From the NCBI GenBank assembly GCA_045616125.1, contig JAZLGC010000067.1, positions 8,101-72,100 of the forward strand: a stretch of 64,000 bases of DNA. Reading direction: 5' to 3'. Under the pieces are notes generated by a model. That model did no database searches, was not told the origin of the DNA, and was given only the letters and a program-made list of their open reading frames with translations. Within the stretch, counting starts at the first letter, position 1. Each line of letters starts with the position of its first letter. Positions 7,710 to 15,403 of this stretch are shown here, piece by piece. The DNA is from Treponema_I sp045616125. Lineage in GTDB: Bacteria; Spirochaetota; Spirochaetia; Treponematales; Treponemataceae. Made by a program: the position numbers and the translations under genes.

Positions 7710-9030
7710 GAAGAACCTCCGCTACTGACATTTGAGCTACACTTCTGCTGGCGGCCCAGGCTGCTGTAAAACTGGCAAGAACGCCAAACAGGGTAATAAG
7801 GGCAGCTTCTGAAAAGAATACCCGTGCAGGAATGGCTGCATAGTACAGAAATACGCTGGAACTTTCCAGAAACTGTACGTTTCCCGGCGAAAACAGCAGG
7901 GTAAAAAAGCGGACAAAACTGTATCCAATCTTGGTAAACAGTTCCATAATGTCGCTGAGCCGTACACTGATCAACAGACCTGCCACAAGGCCCGGCACTG
8001 CTCCCATGAAACCGGTTCGTAATCCCTGGTACATGAAGACCGTCTGGATTGAACGGCGGCTGGCTCCCAGGGCCTTAAGAACGGCTATTTCTTCATGCTT
8101 CTGATACACCATGCGACGCATGGCATTGAAAATGGTAACGCCCACAACAACAAAAATGAGGAGTGCTGTTAACATAAGCAGGTTCTTTTCTACCCGCAGT
8201 GCACCGAAAAAGCTCCGGTTGTATACGCGCCAGCTTTCGTACTGCAAATCAGGCAGTATATGCTGCAATCGGGCCATTACCCGGTCAACATGATCTGAAT
8301 TCCGTAACTTGATACCATATATGGGTTCCACGTTCTGGCCCAGAAGGTTACGGGCCGTTTCAAGAGAAACAAAGGCAAAGGTTGCGTTTATGTCACTGTA
8401 ACTGCAGCTGACCAGGCCAGTAACGGTAAGGGTGCGACCGGTATCAAACAAGTCGGTACTGCTGCCGCCGGAAAGAGCCAGCAGATTCACCGTATCACCC
8501 TGCCGCACACCAAGGCTTCTTGCAAGGATAGTACCAAGAACAACCGTTCCTGGTTTTGAAATGTCAAAACGACCTGAATCAATGCTGATCTGTTCAGAAA
8601 AACCGACATCCTGAGTCAGTACGTCTGCAGGCACTCCTCTCAGCAGGCCCGGACGCTGACGACCACCACGGCCGGCAAAAAGGGTCTGGGCTTCATACAG
8701 TGGGATGCAGCTTCGGACATCAGGAACAGCGTTTATGACAGCTGAAAGTTGGTCTTGAGTAAGGACGGACTCTTCGACAGGCTCAGAGATCCTGATTGTC
8801 TGCTCAGAGATCCTTGAAGTAGCGTAAGCACGGAGATGATAGCTGGAAATTTCCAGAATACTTTCTATTGATCCCATCTGAAAACCATTCATAACAGACA
8901 TAATGACAATAAGGGCTGCAACACCGAATGCAATTCCCCAGATACTCAGCTGACTGGTGGCGCGTCCCCGGCCGGTGCGGTCAACCCGGGCAAAACGCTG
9001 AGCCACATACATAATCCATGTATCTTTCAT
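7699..9030 (-). CDS. Lipoprotein-releasing ABC permease LolC/LolE family (upstream copy)
   Basis: 443 aa with the same plan as the permease at 5683-7005: N-terminal helix (WGIAFGVAALIVIMSVM), periplasmic domain, and C-terminal helices around YQKHEEIAVLKALGAS. The two permeases are paralogues forming a heterodimer with LolD. Residues about 72-92 (SRISEQTIRISEPVEES) coincide with dispersed-repeat DNA at 8765-8815 (CTTCGACAGGCTCAGAGATCC), so a repeat has become part of the periplasmic domain in frame. The gene overlaps the preceding exported-protein gene by 4 bp. Confidence 0.87.
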   Translation of the reverse strand: MKDTWIMYVAQRFARVDRTGRGRATSQLSIWGIAFGVAALIVIMSVMNGFQMGSIESILEISSYHLRAYATSRISEQTIRISEPVEESVLTQDQLSAVINAVPDVRSCIPLYEAQTLFAGRGGRQRPGLLRGVPADVLTQDVGFSEQISIDSGRFDISKPGTVVLGTILARSLGVRQGDTVNLLALSGGSSTDLFDTGRTLTVTGLVSCSYSDINATFAFVSLETARNLLGQNVEPIYGIKLRNSDHVDRVMARLQHILPDLQYESWRVYNRSFFGALRVEKNLLMLTALLIFVVVGVTIFNAMRRMVYQKHEEIAVLKALGASRRSIQTVFMYQGLRTGFMGAVPGLVAGLLISVRLSDIMELFTKIGYSFVRFFTLLFSPGNVQFLESSSVFLYYAAIPARVFFSEAALITLFGVLASFTAAWAASRSVAQMSVAEVLHDE

Positions 9031-9803
9031 CTGCCACTCCGGATTTCTTTTCCGTTACTCAGAATTTTCTCACTTATCTGAATACCATCAGAATACTGGC
9101 TGACAATTTCAAAGCCGTTATCAAAATACAGACGCTCAATGTAATCACTGTCTGTCTGCCATTCCAATTCTTTTATAAGTACGTCATTTTCATAGAACCG
9201 CTGATCCGGCTGCCTGAATCCTGCCTCATAAACATATTCTGTGCGTTCTGTCACTTTGGTACTTTCTGTTGTAATTTTTTCAGTTACGCAGCGGCCTTTA
9301 CTGTCCCATTTCCAGAATCTGGTTACTTCCAGTTTGCGATGTACCGTATCTGAGGAACTTTCTGCGCCACTGTATTCTTTTTGTACTGATAACCGGCCGT
9401 CATCATCGTATTCAAGAACAGTCTGTCTGTTTGTTCCAGAAAACCACCGTGTTTCTGTTGTTGCAGTTATCTGATTGCCTGTATATTCAAAGGAAACTTC
9501 TTTTTCAATGGTAGAGTAGTCTTTGTTCCAGTACACTTCCTTCTGGACGCGGCCCAGAGAATCAACCATTCGCAGAATCATGTTTTCATCAGATGCAGTA
9601 ACCTGGCTCGAAATGGTTCCACCACTGTAATTCAAAAGAAACGTGCCGTCACTGTCCTGCATTGCCCGGAGCCGGCCGCTGGAATTTACTCCAATCGTTG
9701 ATGTTCGGCTTTCTTCTGCAAAGACCGGCAGTACAGGAAATGCCAGAAGGGCAGCACAGATGAGAAGATGAAACTGTTTTTTCAAGGAGGACTGAACTGC
9801 CAC
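9027..9803 (-). CDS. Exported protein of unknown function in the lol operon
   Basis: About 258 aa from a GTG at 9803, chosen because GAGG lies 5 bases upstream and the start then falls just after the ftsY stop; a TTG at 9785 is an alternative. A signal peptide (KKQFHLLICAALLAFPVLPVFA, cleavage before EES) is followed by a beta-rich domain with repeated YDDDGRL- and DSKGRC-like segments that resemble RHS/YD-type or MORN-like strands. No catalytic motif is visible. It is co-directional with ftsY (7-bp gap) and overlaps the first lol permease by 4 bp. A role in envelope or lipoprotein handling is an inference from position only. Confidence 0.65.
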   Translation of the reverse strand: MAVQSSLKKQFHLLICAALLAFPVLPVFAEESRTSTIGVNSSGRLRAMQDSDGTFLLNYSGGTISSQVTASDENMILRMVDSLGRVQKEVYWNKDYSTIEKEVSFEYTGNQITATTETRWFSGTNRQTVLEYDDDGRLSVQKEYSGAESSSDTVHRKLEVTRFWKWDSKGRCVTEKITTESTKVTERTEYVYEAGFRQPDQRFYENDVLIKELEWQTDSDYIERLYFDNGFEIVSQYSDGIQISEKILSNGKEIRSGR

Positions 9804-9810
9804 GCCTGCC

Positions 9811-10683
9811 TCAGCCGGCCAGAAACTCGTTGATGTACTGTTCCGGATTGAATGGTCCGATGTCTTCGTAGTGCTCACCGGTACACACAAAGGCAACTGG
9901 AATGCCAAGCTCTTTTCCCAGAGAAATGGCTACACCGCCTTTGGCAGTGCTGTCGTATTTGGTAAGAACGGCAGCGTCAATACCAACGGCTTCGTGGAAT
10001 ACTTCTGCCTGACGCAGGGCATTCTGGCCTGTTGTTGCATCAAGAACGATGATTTTTTTGTAAGCGCCGGGTGTTGCTTTCTGACCGGCAATGCGGTCAA
10101 TTTTCTGCAGTTCCCGTACCAGATTTTCCTTGTTATGAAGGCGTCCGGCTGTATCTGCCAGAACCAGTGCGCCGCCCTTAGCCTTGGCCGCTTCAGCAGC
10201 ATCAAAGACAACTGCAGACGGGTCTGCACCGCTCTGATGTGCAACAATACGTACACCTACTTTATCTGCATGCCAGGTAAGCTGTTCAATAGCTGCAGCA
10301 CGGAATGTATCGGCAGCGGCCATGATTACAGGAGTTCCGTTTTTTTTATAGTAGTTGGCAAGTTTTGCAGCCGTAGTGGTTTTTCCGGCACCATTAACTC
10401 CCAGCAGCATGAACAGGGTTACATCTCCGGAATTTGCCGGAAGTTCAACGGTTTTTACATACTGTAACAGCAGTTTCTTCAATTCACCGGTAATATCTTT
10501 TTCATCTGTCAGTTTCTTTTCATGGCAGATTTTTTCAAGAGTATCGGTAATTTCATAGGCAGTTTTGGCGCCGATATCGCCTTCAACCAAGGTATCAGTT
10601 AATTCTTCAAAAAAGTCTTCTGTTTTTGCTTTATACGTGCCGAAAAGCTTTGCAAGCTTGTGGCCAAACGATTCTTTTGCCAT
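9811..10683 (-). CDS. ftsY: Signal recognition particle receptor FtsY
   Basis: 290 aa: an N domain (residues 1-90) and a complete SRP-type GTPase domain with G1 GVNGAGKTTTAAKLA, DTFRAAAIEQL, G3 LADTAGRL and G4 TKYDSTAKGG. There is no long acidic A domain, typical of shorter bacterial FtsY. It docks ribosome-SRP complexes at the inner membrane. An AAGGA ribosome-binding site lies 6 bases before the ATG. It heads the long minus-strand run toward lol and clpC. Confidence 0.95.
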   Translation of the reverse strand: MAKESFGHKLAKLFGTYKAKTEDFFEELTDTLVEGDIGAKTAYEITDTLEKICHEKKLTDEKDITGELKKLLLQYVKTVELPANSGDVTLFMLLGVNGAGKTTTAAKLANYYKKNGTPVIMAAADTFRAAAIEQLTWHADKVGVRIVAHQSGADPSAVVFDAAEAAKAKGGALVLADTAGRLHNKENLVRELQKIDRIAGQKATPGAYKKIIVLDATTGQNALRQAEVFHEAVGIDAAVLTKYDSTAKGGVAISLGKELGIPVAFVCTGEHYEDIGPFNPEQYINEFLAG

Positions 10684-10710
10684 AGTATGTCCTTATAGAT
10701 AATATCTCAA

Positions 10711-10836
10711 ATCTACCGGCTTGCCAGTAAATGCAAAAACGCTCGATATCGTCGCTATTGGTGAAGCCCGGCAAGGAAACTATTTGTTCCGGGCTTCAGC
10801 AATTTTTGCATTTACTGTCCAGCCTCCCGATTTGCA
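10711..10836. repeat. Solo folded core element related to the MITE family
   Basis: A double stem-loop lies between two minus-strand genes. Perfect 15-bp outer arms (CAGTAAATGCAAAAA at 10725-10739, TTTTTGCATTTACTG at 10803-10817) enclose a perfect 9-bp inner stem (GAAGCCCGG 10763-10771 / CCGGGCTTC 10789-10797). The unpaired segments CGCTCGATATCGTCGCTA and CAAGGAAACTAT recur in the MITE-like copies at 46.5, 48.9 and 56.2 kb and in the solo copy at 56.09 kb. No terminal inverted repeats or target duplication are seen here. Confidence 0.8.
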
Positions 10837-10895
10837 TTATTACTCTGTAACCACTTTCACAGATAATTATTTAGCGTTAATTTCTTTTTGCTATT

Positions 10896-12455
10896 TTACT
10901 CGATTTCTTCAGGATAGACAATTTCAGGGAGAACCTGATTGGCGGCAAGGATGTAGCGGGTCAGCTGGATGGCCCAGTTTATGCCGAAGCCTGCTGATAT
11001 AACAGATGATACATTGTTGATTTTTCTCCAGCGTTCATAGCCCTGCCATAATTCCTCAGGTTCCACCAGATTCTTTGAACGGTAACGGGATTCAATCTGG
11101 GCCGCATAGTCTTCCATTTTTCCATATGAGCCAAAACCTACCGGTAACGAAATCAAGAATAATCCAAATGCGGTGTACATACTGCGCCGCCTCAGATCAA
11201 TGGTCTTTGAGGTATTACCTGATTTTGGCGACACGCTGGTTTGTAAAGCCACATTTCCCCCCGACATGTTTCGTTGTTTTTCAACAATAAAGAAAGCAGA
11301 GTCCCCTGTTTCCGTTACGATTTCTCCCAGAACAGGAAGGCCGTTTACTGTTACACTGGCTCCACTTTTTATTGAAGTTCCACCCATCAGATATATGCTG
11401 CTGTCTCCGGAATCAGGTTCTGTTCTGTTCATCAGCCGCTGCAGCAGACCGTTATCCGTAACAGAATGTACCGTAAGACTTACATCTACCGAAGGTTTCA
11501 TGAGTACATGAATCTGATATCCGGTCTTTCCCGAAAAATCATAGGAAAATCCCTGGGTTGCACAGTTCTCTGCTTCTACAGAAAAATGATGCACTCCTGC
11601 CTGCGTAATAACCGGCTGGGTATAGTTTACCAACGGCACTCCATCCATGCGGACGGTAACTTTGCCGGGAGCATTTTCAATATCAATTTTAATGGTTACC
11701 GGAGCTTTATTTACCAGAATGGTTACCAGCTGCTGTGCAATATCATCTGCAAGAAGATTTGCTGACGTTTTTGGATATAATGAATCACAGCTGCCGATAA
11801 GCTGGTTACCGGGAAATCTTGTTACGGTTACCGTTGCGTACAGATAATTACCCCGTTCCAGAATGGTTCCCTGCAGCAGTGCCTGAAAACTTTCTTTCTG
11901 GGCTTTCGTACCAAGTTCATCGTCAGTTTCATCGCCCCTCAGGGTAACCAGATTTTCTTTTATCTGCAGAGGTTCTTTACTGTTTTCGGCCGGTTCAAAG
12001 GAATCAAGGGAAGCAAAAGATCTGCAATCATCTATCTTCTGCCGTGTTTCCGCAATCTGTTTATCTAAATCCTGTATTTTTTCCTGCTTAACACTCTGAC
12101 TGTCGCTGGTTAACACCACAGAATCACGTTTGGTAATAAGGGAATTCAGGTTATTTACAAGAGTTGGCAATTCTTTCTGTATAGCAAGACGCTGACGGTC
12201 AATCTGTTCGCCGGCATCAATGGTTCGTTCCAGATTTTCTGGAAGGGATGAGAGAATAAGAGAAGGAAGATGTTCAGACAGGTCACTGTTGCCGGAAAAT
12301 GCGGTGGCAGCCAGTACCCAGTTACTTTTTGAACTGTTGTTTGAATCTGCCCAAAGGGGCACTGCTGCCATAAGCAGAAAACCAAGTACAACGGAGCACA
12401 GGCATTTCTTACTCAGGCAGCACCGCTGATCATTACAGATCGTCACCGGTATCAT
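10896..12455 (-). CDS. Exported protein with PEGA-like domain, function unknown
   Basis: About 519 aa. An ATG at 12455 inside the prfB 3' end is chosen because no ATG occurs between the prfB stop and the hydrophobic signal (CSVVLGFLLMAAVPLWA); a GTG four codons later is possible. A coiled-coil segment (about 65-135) precedes a region with TVTRFPGNQLIGSC-like strands. A PEGA-like beta repeat follows (IENAPGKVTVRMDGVPL), then a C-terminal hydrophobic helix (YTAFGLFLISLPVGFGSYG). This suggests an outer-membrane-facing or surface-associated protein anchored near its C-terminus. Overlap with prfB suggests cotranscription. Function unknown. Confidence 0.6.
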   Translation of the reverse strand: MIPVTICNDQRCCLSKKCLCSVVLGFLLMAAVPLWADSNNSSKSNWVLAATAFSGNSDLSEHLPSLILSSLPENLERTIDAGEQIDRQRLAIQKELPTLVNNLNSLITKRDSVVLTSDSQSVKQEKIQDLDKQIAETRQKIDDCRSFASLDSFEPAENSKEPLQIKENLVTLRGDETDDELGTKAQKESFQALLQGTILERGNYLYATVTVTRFPGNQLIGSCDSLYPKTSANLLADDIAQQLVTILVNKAPVTIKIDIENAPGKVTVRMDGVPLVNYTQPVITQAGVHHFSVEAENCATQGFSYDFSGKTGYQIHVLMKPSVDVSLTVHSVTDNGLLQRLMNRTEPDSGDSSIYLMGGTSIKSGASVTVNGLPVLGEIVTETGDSAFFIVEKQRNMSGGNVALQTSVSPKSGNTSKTIDLRRRSMYTAFGLFLISLPVGFGSYGKMEDYAAQIESRYRSKNLVEPEELWQGYERWRKINNVSSVISAGFGINWAIQLTRYILAANQVLPEIVYPEEIE

Positions 12456-13563
12456 CACCCATTGGCAGGCCTTTCCATTTTGCAGAAAGGTATGACTCGA
12501 TGAATGGATCGATATCACCGTCCATTACGGCCTGAATGTTACCGATGGAATAGCGTGTACGATGGTCTTTTACCATGGTATAAGGCTGGAATACGTAGGA
12601 ACGAATCTGGTTACCCCAGGAAATGTCTTTCTTTTCCTGAGCGAACTTGGCGTTCTCTTTTTCTTTTTCTTCGCGGTAGTATTCGTACAGGCGGGCTTTC
12701 AGCATGCTCATACAGGTTGCACGGTTCATGGTCTGACTGCGTTCTGTCTGACAGGCAACAACGATACCGGTTGGGATATGGGTAAAGCGGACAGCAGAGT
12801 CGGTTTTGTTAACGTGCTGACCACCGGCACCACCGGCACGGTAGGTATCTACCCGCAGATCTTCAGGACGAATTTCAACTTCAATGCTGTCATCCAGTAC
12901 GGGGAATACGTATACCGAAGTAAACGACGTATGGCGGCGGGCGTTGGCATCAAACGGAGAAATGCGTACCAGACGGTGTACACCTGCTTCACCTTTCATG
13001 TAGCCGAATGCATAGTCACCGTGAATCTGCAGGGTAGCAGACTTAATGCCGCCTTCTGCTTCAAGAAGGTCTACGGTTTCTACTTTGTAGCCGCGGCGTT
13101 CTGCCCAGCGGATGTACATACGCATAAGCATGCTGGCCCAGTCACAGGCTTCGGTACCGCCGGCACCGGCATGAATGGTAACGAAGGCGTCGTTCTTATC
13201 TACTTCATCGCTCAGCAGATTAAGGATACTCAGTTTTTCGTATTTCGCATTGGCATCATTATACTGGGCTTCTACTTCTGCCGTCAGGTCGTCGTCACCT
13301 GATTCTTCTGCCAGTTCGTAGGTGGCATCCAGATCTTCCATCTGGGCAATCAGGTCGCGCCATGGTTCAATGCGGTTTTTCAGCATCTTGATATCAGAAA
13401 GCACTTTTTCTGCCTTTTTCGGATCATCCCAGAAAGTAGGTTCGCCAGACTGAGCTTCTTTATCGGCAATGCGTTTTTCAATAGTTGTTACATCAAGACG
13501 GCTCCAAACTTCGTTGATGTCGTTCTTAAGATTAGCAATAGGCATTTTAAAATCTTCTAACAT
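12433..13563 (-). CDS. prfB: Peptide chain release factor 2
   Basis: 376 aa. The codon-recognition tripeptide is present in RISPFDANARRHTSF, and the peptidyl-tRNA hydrolysis GGQ lies in RAGGAGGQHVNKTDSAVRF. SPF rather than PAT marks it as RF2 (UGA/UAA). The reading frame is continuous from the start through the N-terminal coiled coil, so the programmed +1 frameshift that regulates many prfB genes is absent here. A GGAG-type ribosome-binding site (CAGGAGAATGGC) precedes the ATG. Confidence 0.95.
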   Translation of the reverse strand: MLEDFKMPIANLKNDINEVWSRLDVTTIEKRIADKEAQSGEPTFWDDPKKAEKVLSDIKMLKNRIEPWRDLIAQMEDLDATYELAEESGDDDLTAEVEAQYNDANAKYEKLSILNLLSDEVDKNDAFVTIHAGAGGTEACDWASMLMRMYIRWAERRGYKVETVDLLEAEGGIKSATLQIHGDYAFGYMKGEAGVHRLVRISPFDANARRHTSFTSVYVFPVLDDSIEVEIRPEDLRVDTYRAGGAGGQHVNKTDSAVRFTHIPTGIVVACQTERSQTMNRATCMSMLKARLYEYYREEKEKENAKFAQEKKDISWGNQIRSYVFQPYTMVKDHRTRYSIGNIQAVMDGDIDPFIESYLSAKWKGLPMGDDTGDDL

Positions 13564-13590
13564 GCCATTCTCCTGTATGCTGAATAAATA

Positions 13591-13899
13591 TTATCTCCGG
13601 GGACCAGGGGCAGCCGGTGGATCTGCGTTGGGCTTAAGCAAACAGCGTTTCCATTGTTTTTTTGCAAGCTCCGTAATGGCCATCATCCCCTGAACCGGAT
13701 ACTGGTACAGTCGTACCACATCATAGTAATCAGTAACTCTGTCAATGTCCTTTTTAAGAGTCTGGAGCCGTTTTTCGCTTAGTGCGTTGTTTTCCCAACA
13801 AGCACGCTGAACTTTTGTAAAACCATACTGCATCAGCACTGCAGTAAGCTGTTTAGCAGAATCAACTCCGCTTGGGTCAAGGATGACAGAAACAAACAT
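13591..13899 (-). CDS. Small Cas2-like ferredoxin-fold protein, orphan
   Basis: 102 aa from the ATG at 13899. The pattern FVSVILDPSG..SAKQLTAVLMQYGFTKVQRACWEN, then EKRLQTLKKDIDRV, then DVVRLYQYP follows the Cas2/VapD-like beta-alpha-beta plan: an acidic strand end, a helix, and a late R-Y strand. There is no cas1, no other cas gene and no CRISPR array in the window, so it is better regarded as an orphan Cas2-like protein. The C-terminus is Pro/Ala-rich. The start is supported by a promoter ending 5 bases upstream and by the absence of any Shine-Dalgarno, so the mRNA is predicted to be leaderless. A longer reading from 13953 would run through that promoter. Confidence 0.55.
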   Translation of the reverse strand: MFVSVILDPSGVDSAKQLTAVLMQYGFTKVQRACWENNALSEKRLQTLKKDIDRVTDYYDVVRLYQYPVQGMMAITELAKKQWKRCLLKPNADPPAAPGPRR

Positions 13900-13933
13900 A
13901 CTATAGTATATGAGAAAGATGGCAGTGTGTCGA
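13900..13933 (-). promoter_or_regulatory. Promoter giving a predicted leaderless mRNA for the Cas2-like gene
   Basis: On the minus strand TCGACA (complement of 13928-13933), a 17-bp spacer and TATACT (13905-13910) are followed by ATAGT and the ATG. Transcription would begin at or within a base or two of the start codon. Confidence 0.6.
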
Positions 13934-13971
13934 CTCTTGCCAAAACGGCCCATATTGCCGAAAATCTAAGT

Positions 13972-14898
13972 ATGAAGATTCGTCATATTTCTCTGTGCCT
14001 GGTGGTACTTTTTGCATTCACTTCTCCAAAAATTCTGTCTGCCCAAAGCGGTCGGCCCTTGGTTACCGGCATTAAAACACAGATTGATACATCTTCCATT
14101 ACCCTTTCCTGGCAGCTGCCTTCTGAATCTCAGCAAAAAAATGTGCTCAGTTATGTTATTTTCCGCTCCCAGAAACCTTATGCCACCGGAGATAGTATTA
14201 CTGATGATATTCCTCTGGCCACGGTTCCGGTCAGAACCCAAATCTATAAGGATTCTGTTACCACTGCCACCGTCTGGTATTACTGCGTTATTGCCAAATT
14301 AACTGATGGCAGTCTGTACGATGTCATTATTCCAACAGCCAACGCTACGGCTACCGGTGCTGCAATTCCGTCTCCTGAAGTAACGGGGCTTTCCAGCCGG
14401 GATTTGTTTGAAGAACGGGAAAGTGCCGTTATAGCCGCTCCGCAGGATACTGAAATACCGTTGCGCAGCACGCCGCTTCCATACCTTCATATCATTAAGA
14501 ACGAAAAAGAATCGCCGGAAGTTATTCCGCCCTATGTTGTTGCCAATGCAGACAAACTGGGACGCGACGCAAAGAAAAATCCTGAAAAAACTGAACGGTT
14601 TATTTTTGAGCGTGATACAAAAGATACCAGTAATGGTGATGATTATACCTTATACGCAATTCTTGCAACCTACTTTACCAAAGGTGACTATGGGGCTGCA
14701 GAGGCAGGATTGCGCACTTTCTTACAGACCAATCATGGTATAGATATTACGGCGCGCAGTACCATTTATCTGGGACAGACGTTGTACTTTCAGGGGAAAT
14801 ATAAAGATGCACTCACCTGCTTTTTGAGCACCGAGGGCGTATATCCGGCAATCAGCAAGCGCTGGATTCAGCTGTGTCTTGATGCGTATGAGTATTAA
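13972..14898 (+). CDS. Exported protein with fibronectin III-like and TPR-like parts
   Basis: 308 aa from ATG 13972, chosen because the signal peptide (MKIRHISLCLVVLFAFTSPKILSAQ) starts exactly there. Residues about 28-115 form an FN3-like beta sandwich (ITLSWQLPSESQQ..LSYVIFRS..TVWYYCVIAK). A polar middle segment is followed by a C-terminal TPR-like helical repeat region (DYGAAEAGLRTFLQTN, YFQGKYKDALTCFLS). The combination suggests a periplasmic or envelope scaffold. It is divergent from the Cas2-like gene, with 72 bp between starts. No enzyme motif. Confidence 0.75.
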   Translation: MKIRHISLCLVVLFAFTSPKILSAQSGRPLVTGIKTQIDTSSITLSWQLPSESQQKNVLSYVIFRSQKPYATGDSITDDIPLATVPVRTQIYKDSVTTATVWYYCVIAKLTDGSLYDVIIPTANATATGAAIPSPEVTGLSSRDLFEERESAVIAAPQDTEIPLRSTPLPYLHIIKNEKESPEVIPPYVVANADKLGRDAKKNPEKTERFIFERDTKDTSNGDDYTLYAILATYFTKGDYGAAEAGLRTFLQTNHGIDITARSTIYLGQTLYFQGKYKDALTCFLSTEGVYPAISKRWIQLCLDAYEY

Positions 14899-14904
14899 AA
14901 TCTA

Positions 14905-15399
14905 CTAGATTGTGTGTACTCTATTTCCTCTTTCGAGGGCAGTGATGCCGGTGCGAACCAGTTCTACAATGCCGTAGGGTTCCATCAAGGTAATGAAGCT
15001 GGCAATTTTATCTTCGCTGCCGGTTACCTGAATCACCAGGGTTTCAAGGCCCACATCTACAATATGAGCACGGAAAATACTGGCCGTTTCAATAATGCCG
15101 GAGCGGTTTGATGCCAGAGCCGTTACCTTTATAAGGGCGGTTTCCCGCAGTACCGACTCGCTGGTATCAAGATGGCGGACAGAAATTACGTCTTCCAGTT
15201 TTAATAGTTGCTTGATAATCTGGTCTAGAGTATGGTCGTCTCCCTGGACTACAATGGTCATGCGGGATACGGCAGGGTCGCTGGTAACTCCTACCGTCAG
15301 GCTGTCAATGTTGAAGCCCCGGCGGCTAAAGAGTCCAGAGACACGGCTTAATACACCTGCAGTGTTTTTTACTAAAACTGAAAGTACGTATCGTTCCAT
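14905..15399 (-). CDS. ilvN: Acetolactate synthase small (regulatory) subunit
   Basis: 164 aa, typical length. An N-terminal ACT domain (YVLSVLVKNTAGVLSRVSGLFSRRGFNIDSL split by the GVLSRV hinge) is followed by the conserved IIKQLLKLEDVISV and a second domain ending with EPYGIVELVRTG. It confers valine feedback control on the IlvB catalytic subunit in branched-chain amino-acid synthesis. ilvB is not in the window. The gene lies 4 bp downstream of thrA on the same strand, grouping aspartate-family and branched-chain control. Confidence 0.93.
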   Translation of the reverse strand: MERYVLSVLVKNTAGVLSRVSGLFSRRGFNIDSLTVGVTSDPAVSRMTIVVQGDDHTLDQIIKQLLKLEDVISVRHLDTSESVLRETALIKVTALASNRSGIIETASIFRAHIVDVGLETLVIQVTGSEDKIASFITLMEPYGIVELVRTGITALERGNRVHTI

Positions 15400-15403
15400 A
15401 GTT

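Noticed and set aside
12433..13563. Programmed frameshift in prfB
   Set aside because: The frame is continuous from the start codon through the N-terminal domain with no internal UGA.
13591..13899. Cas2-like gene as evidence of a CRISPR-Cas locus
   Set aside because: No cas1 or effector gene and no array within the window; the protein stands alone among housekeeping genes.
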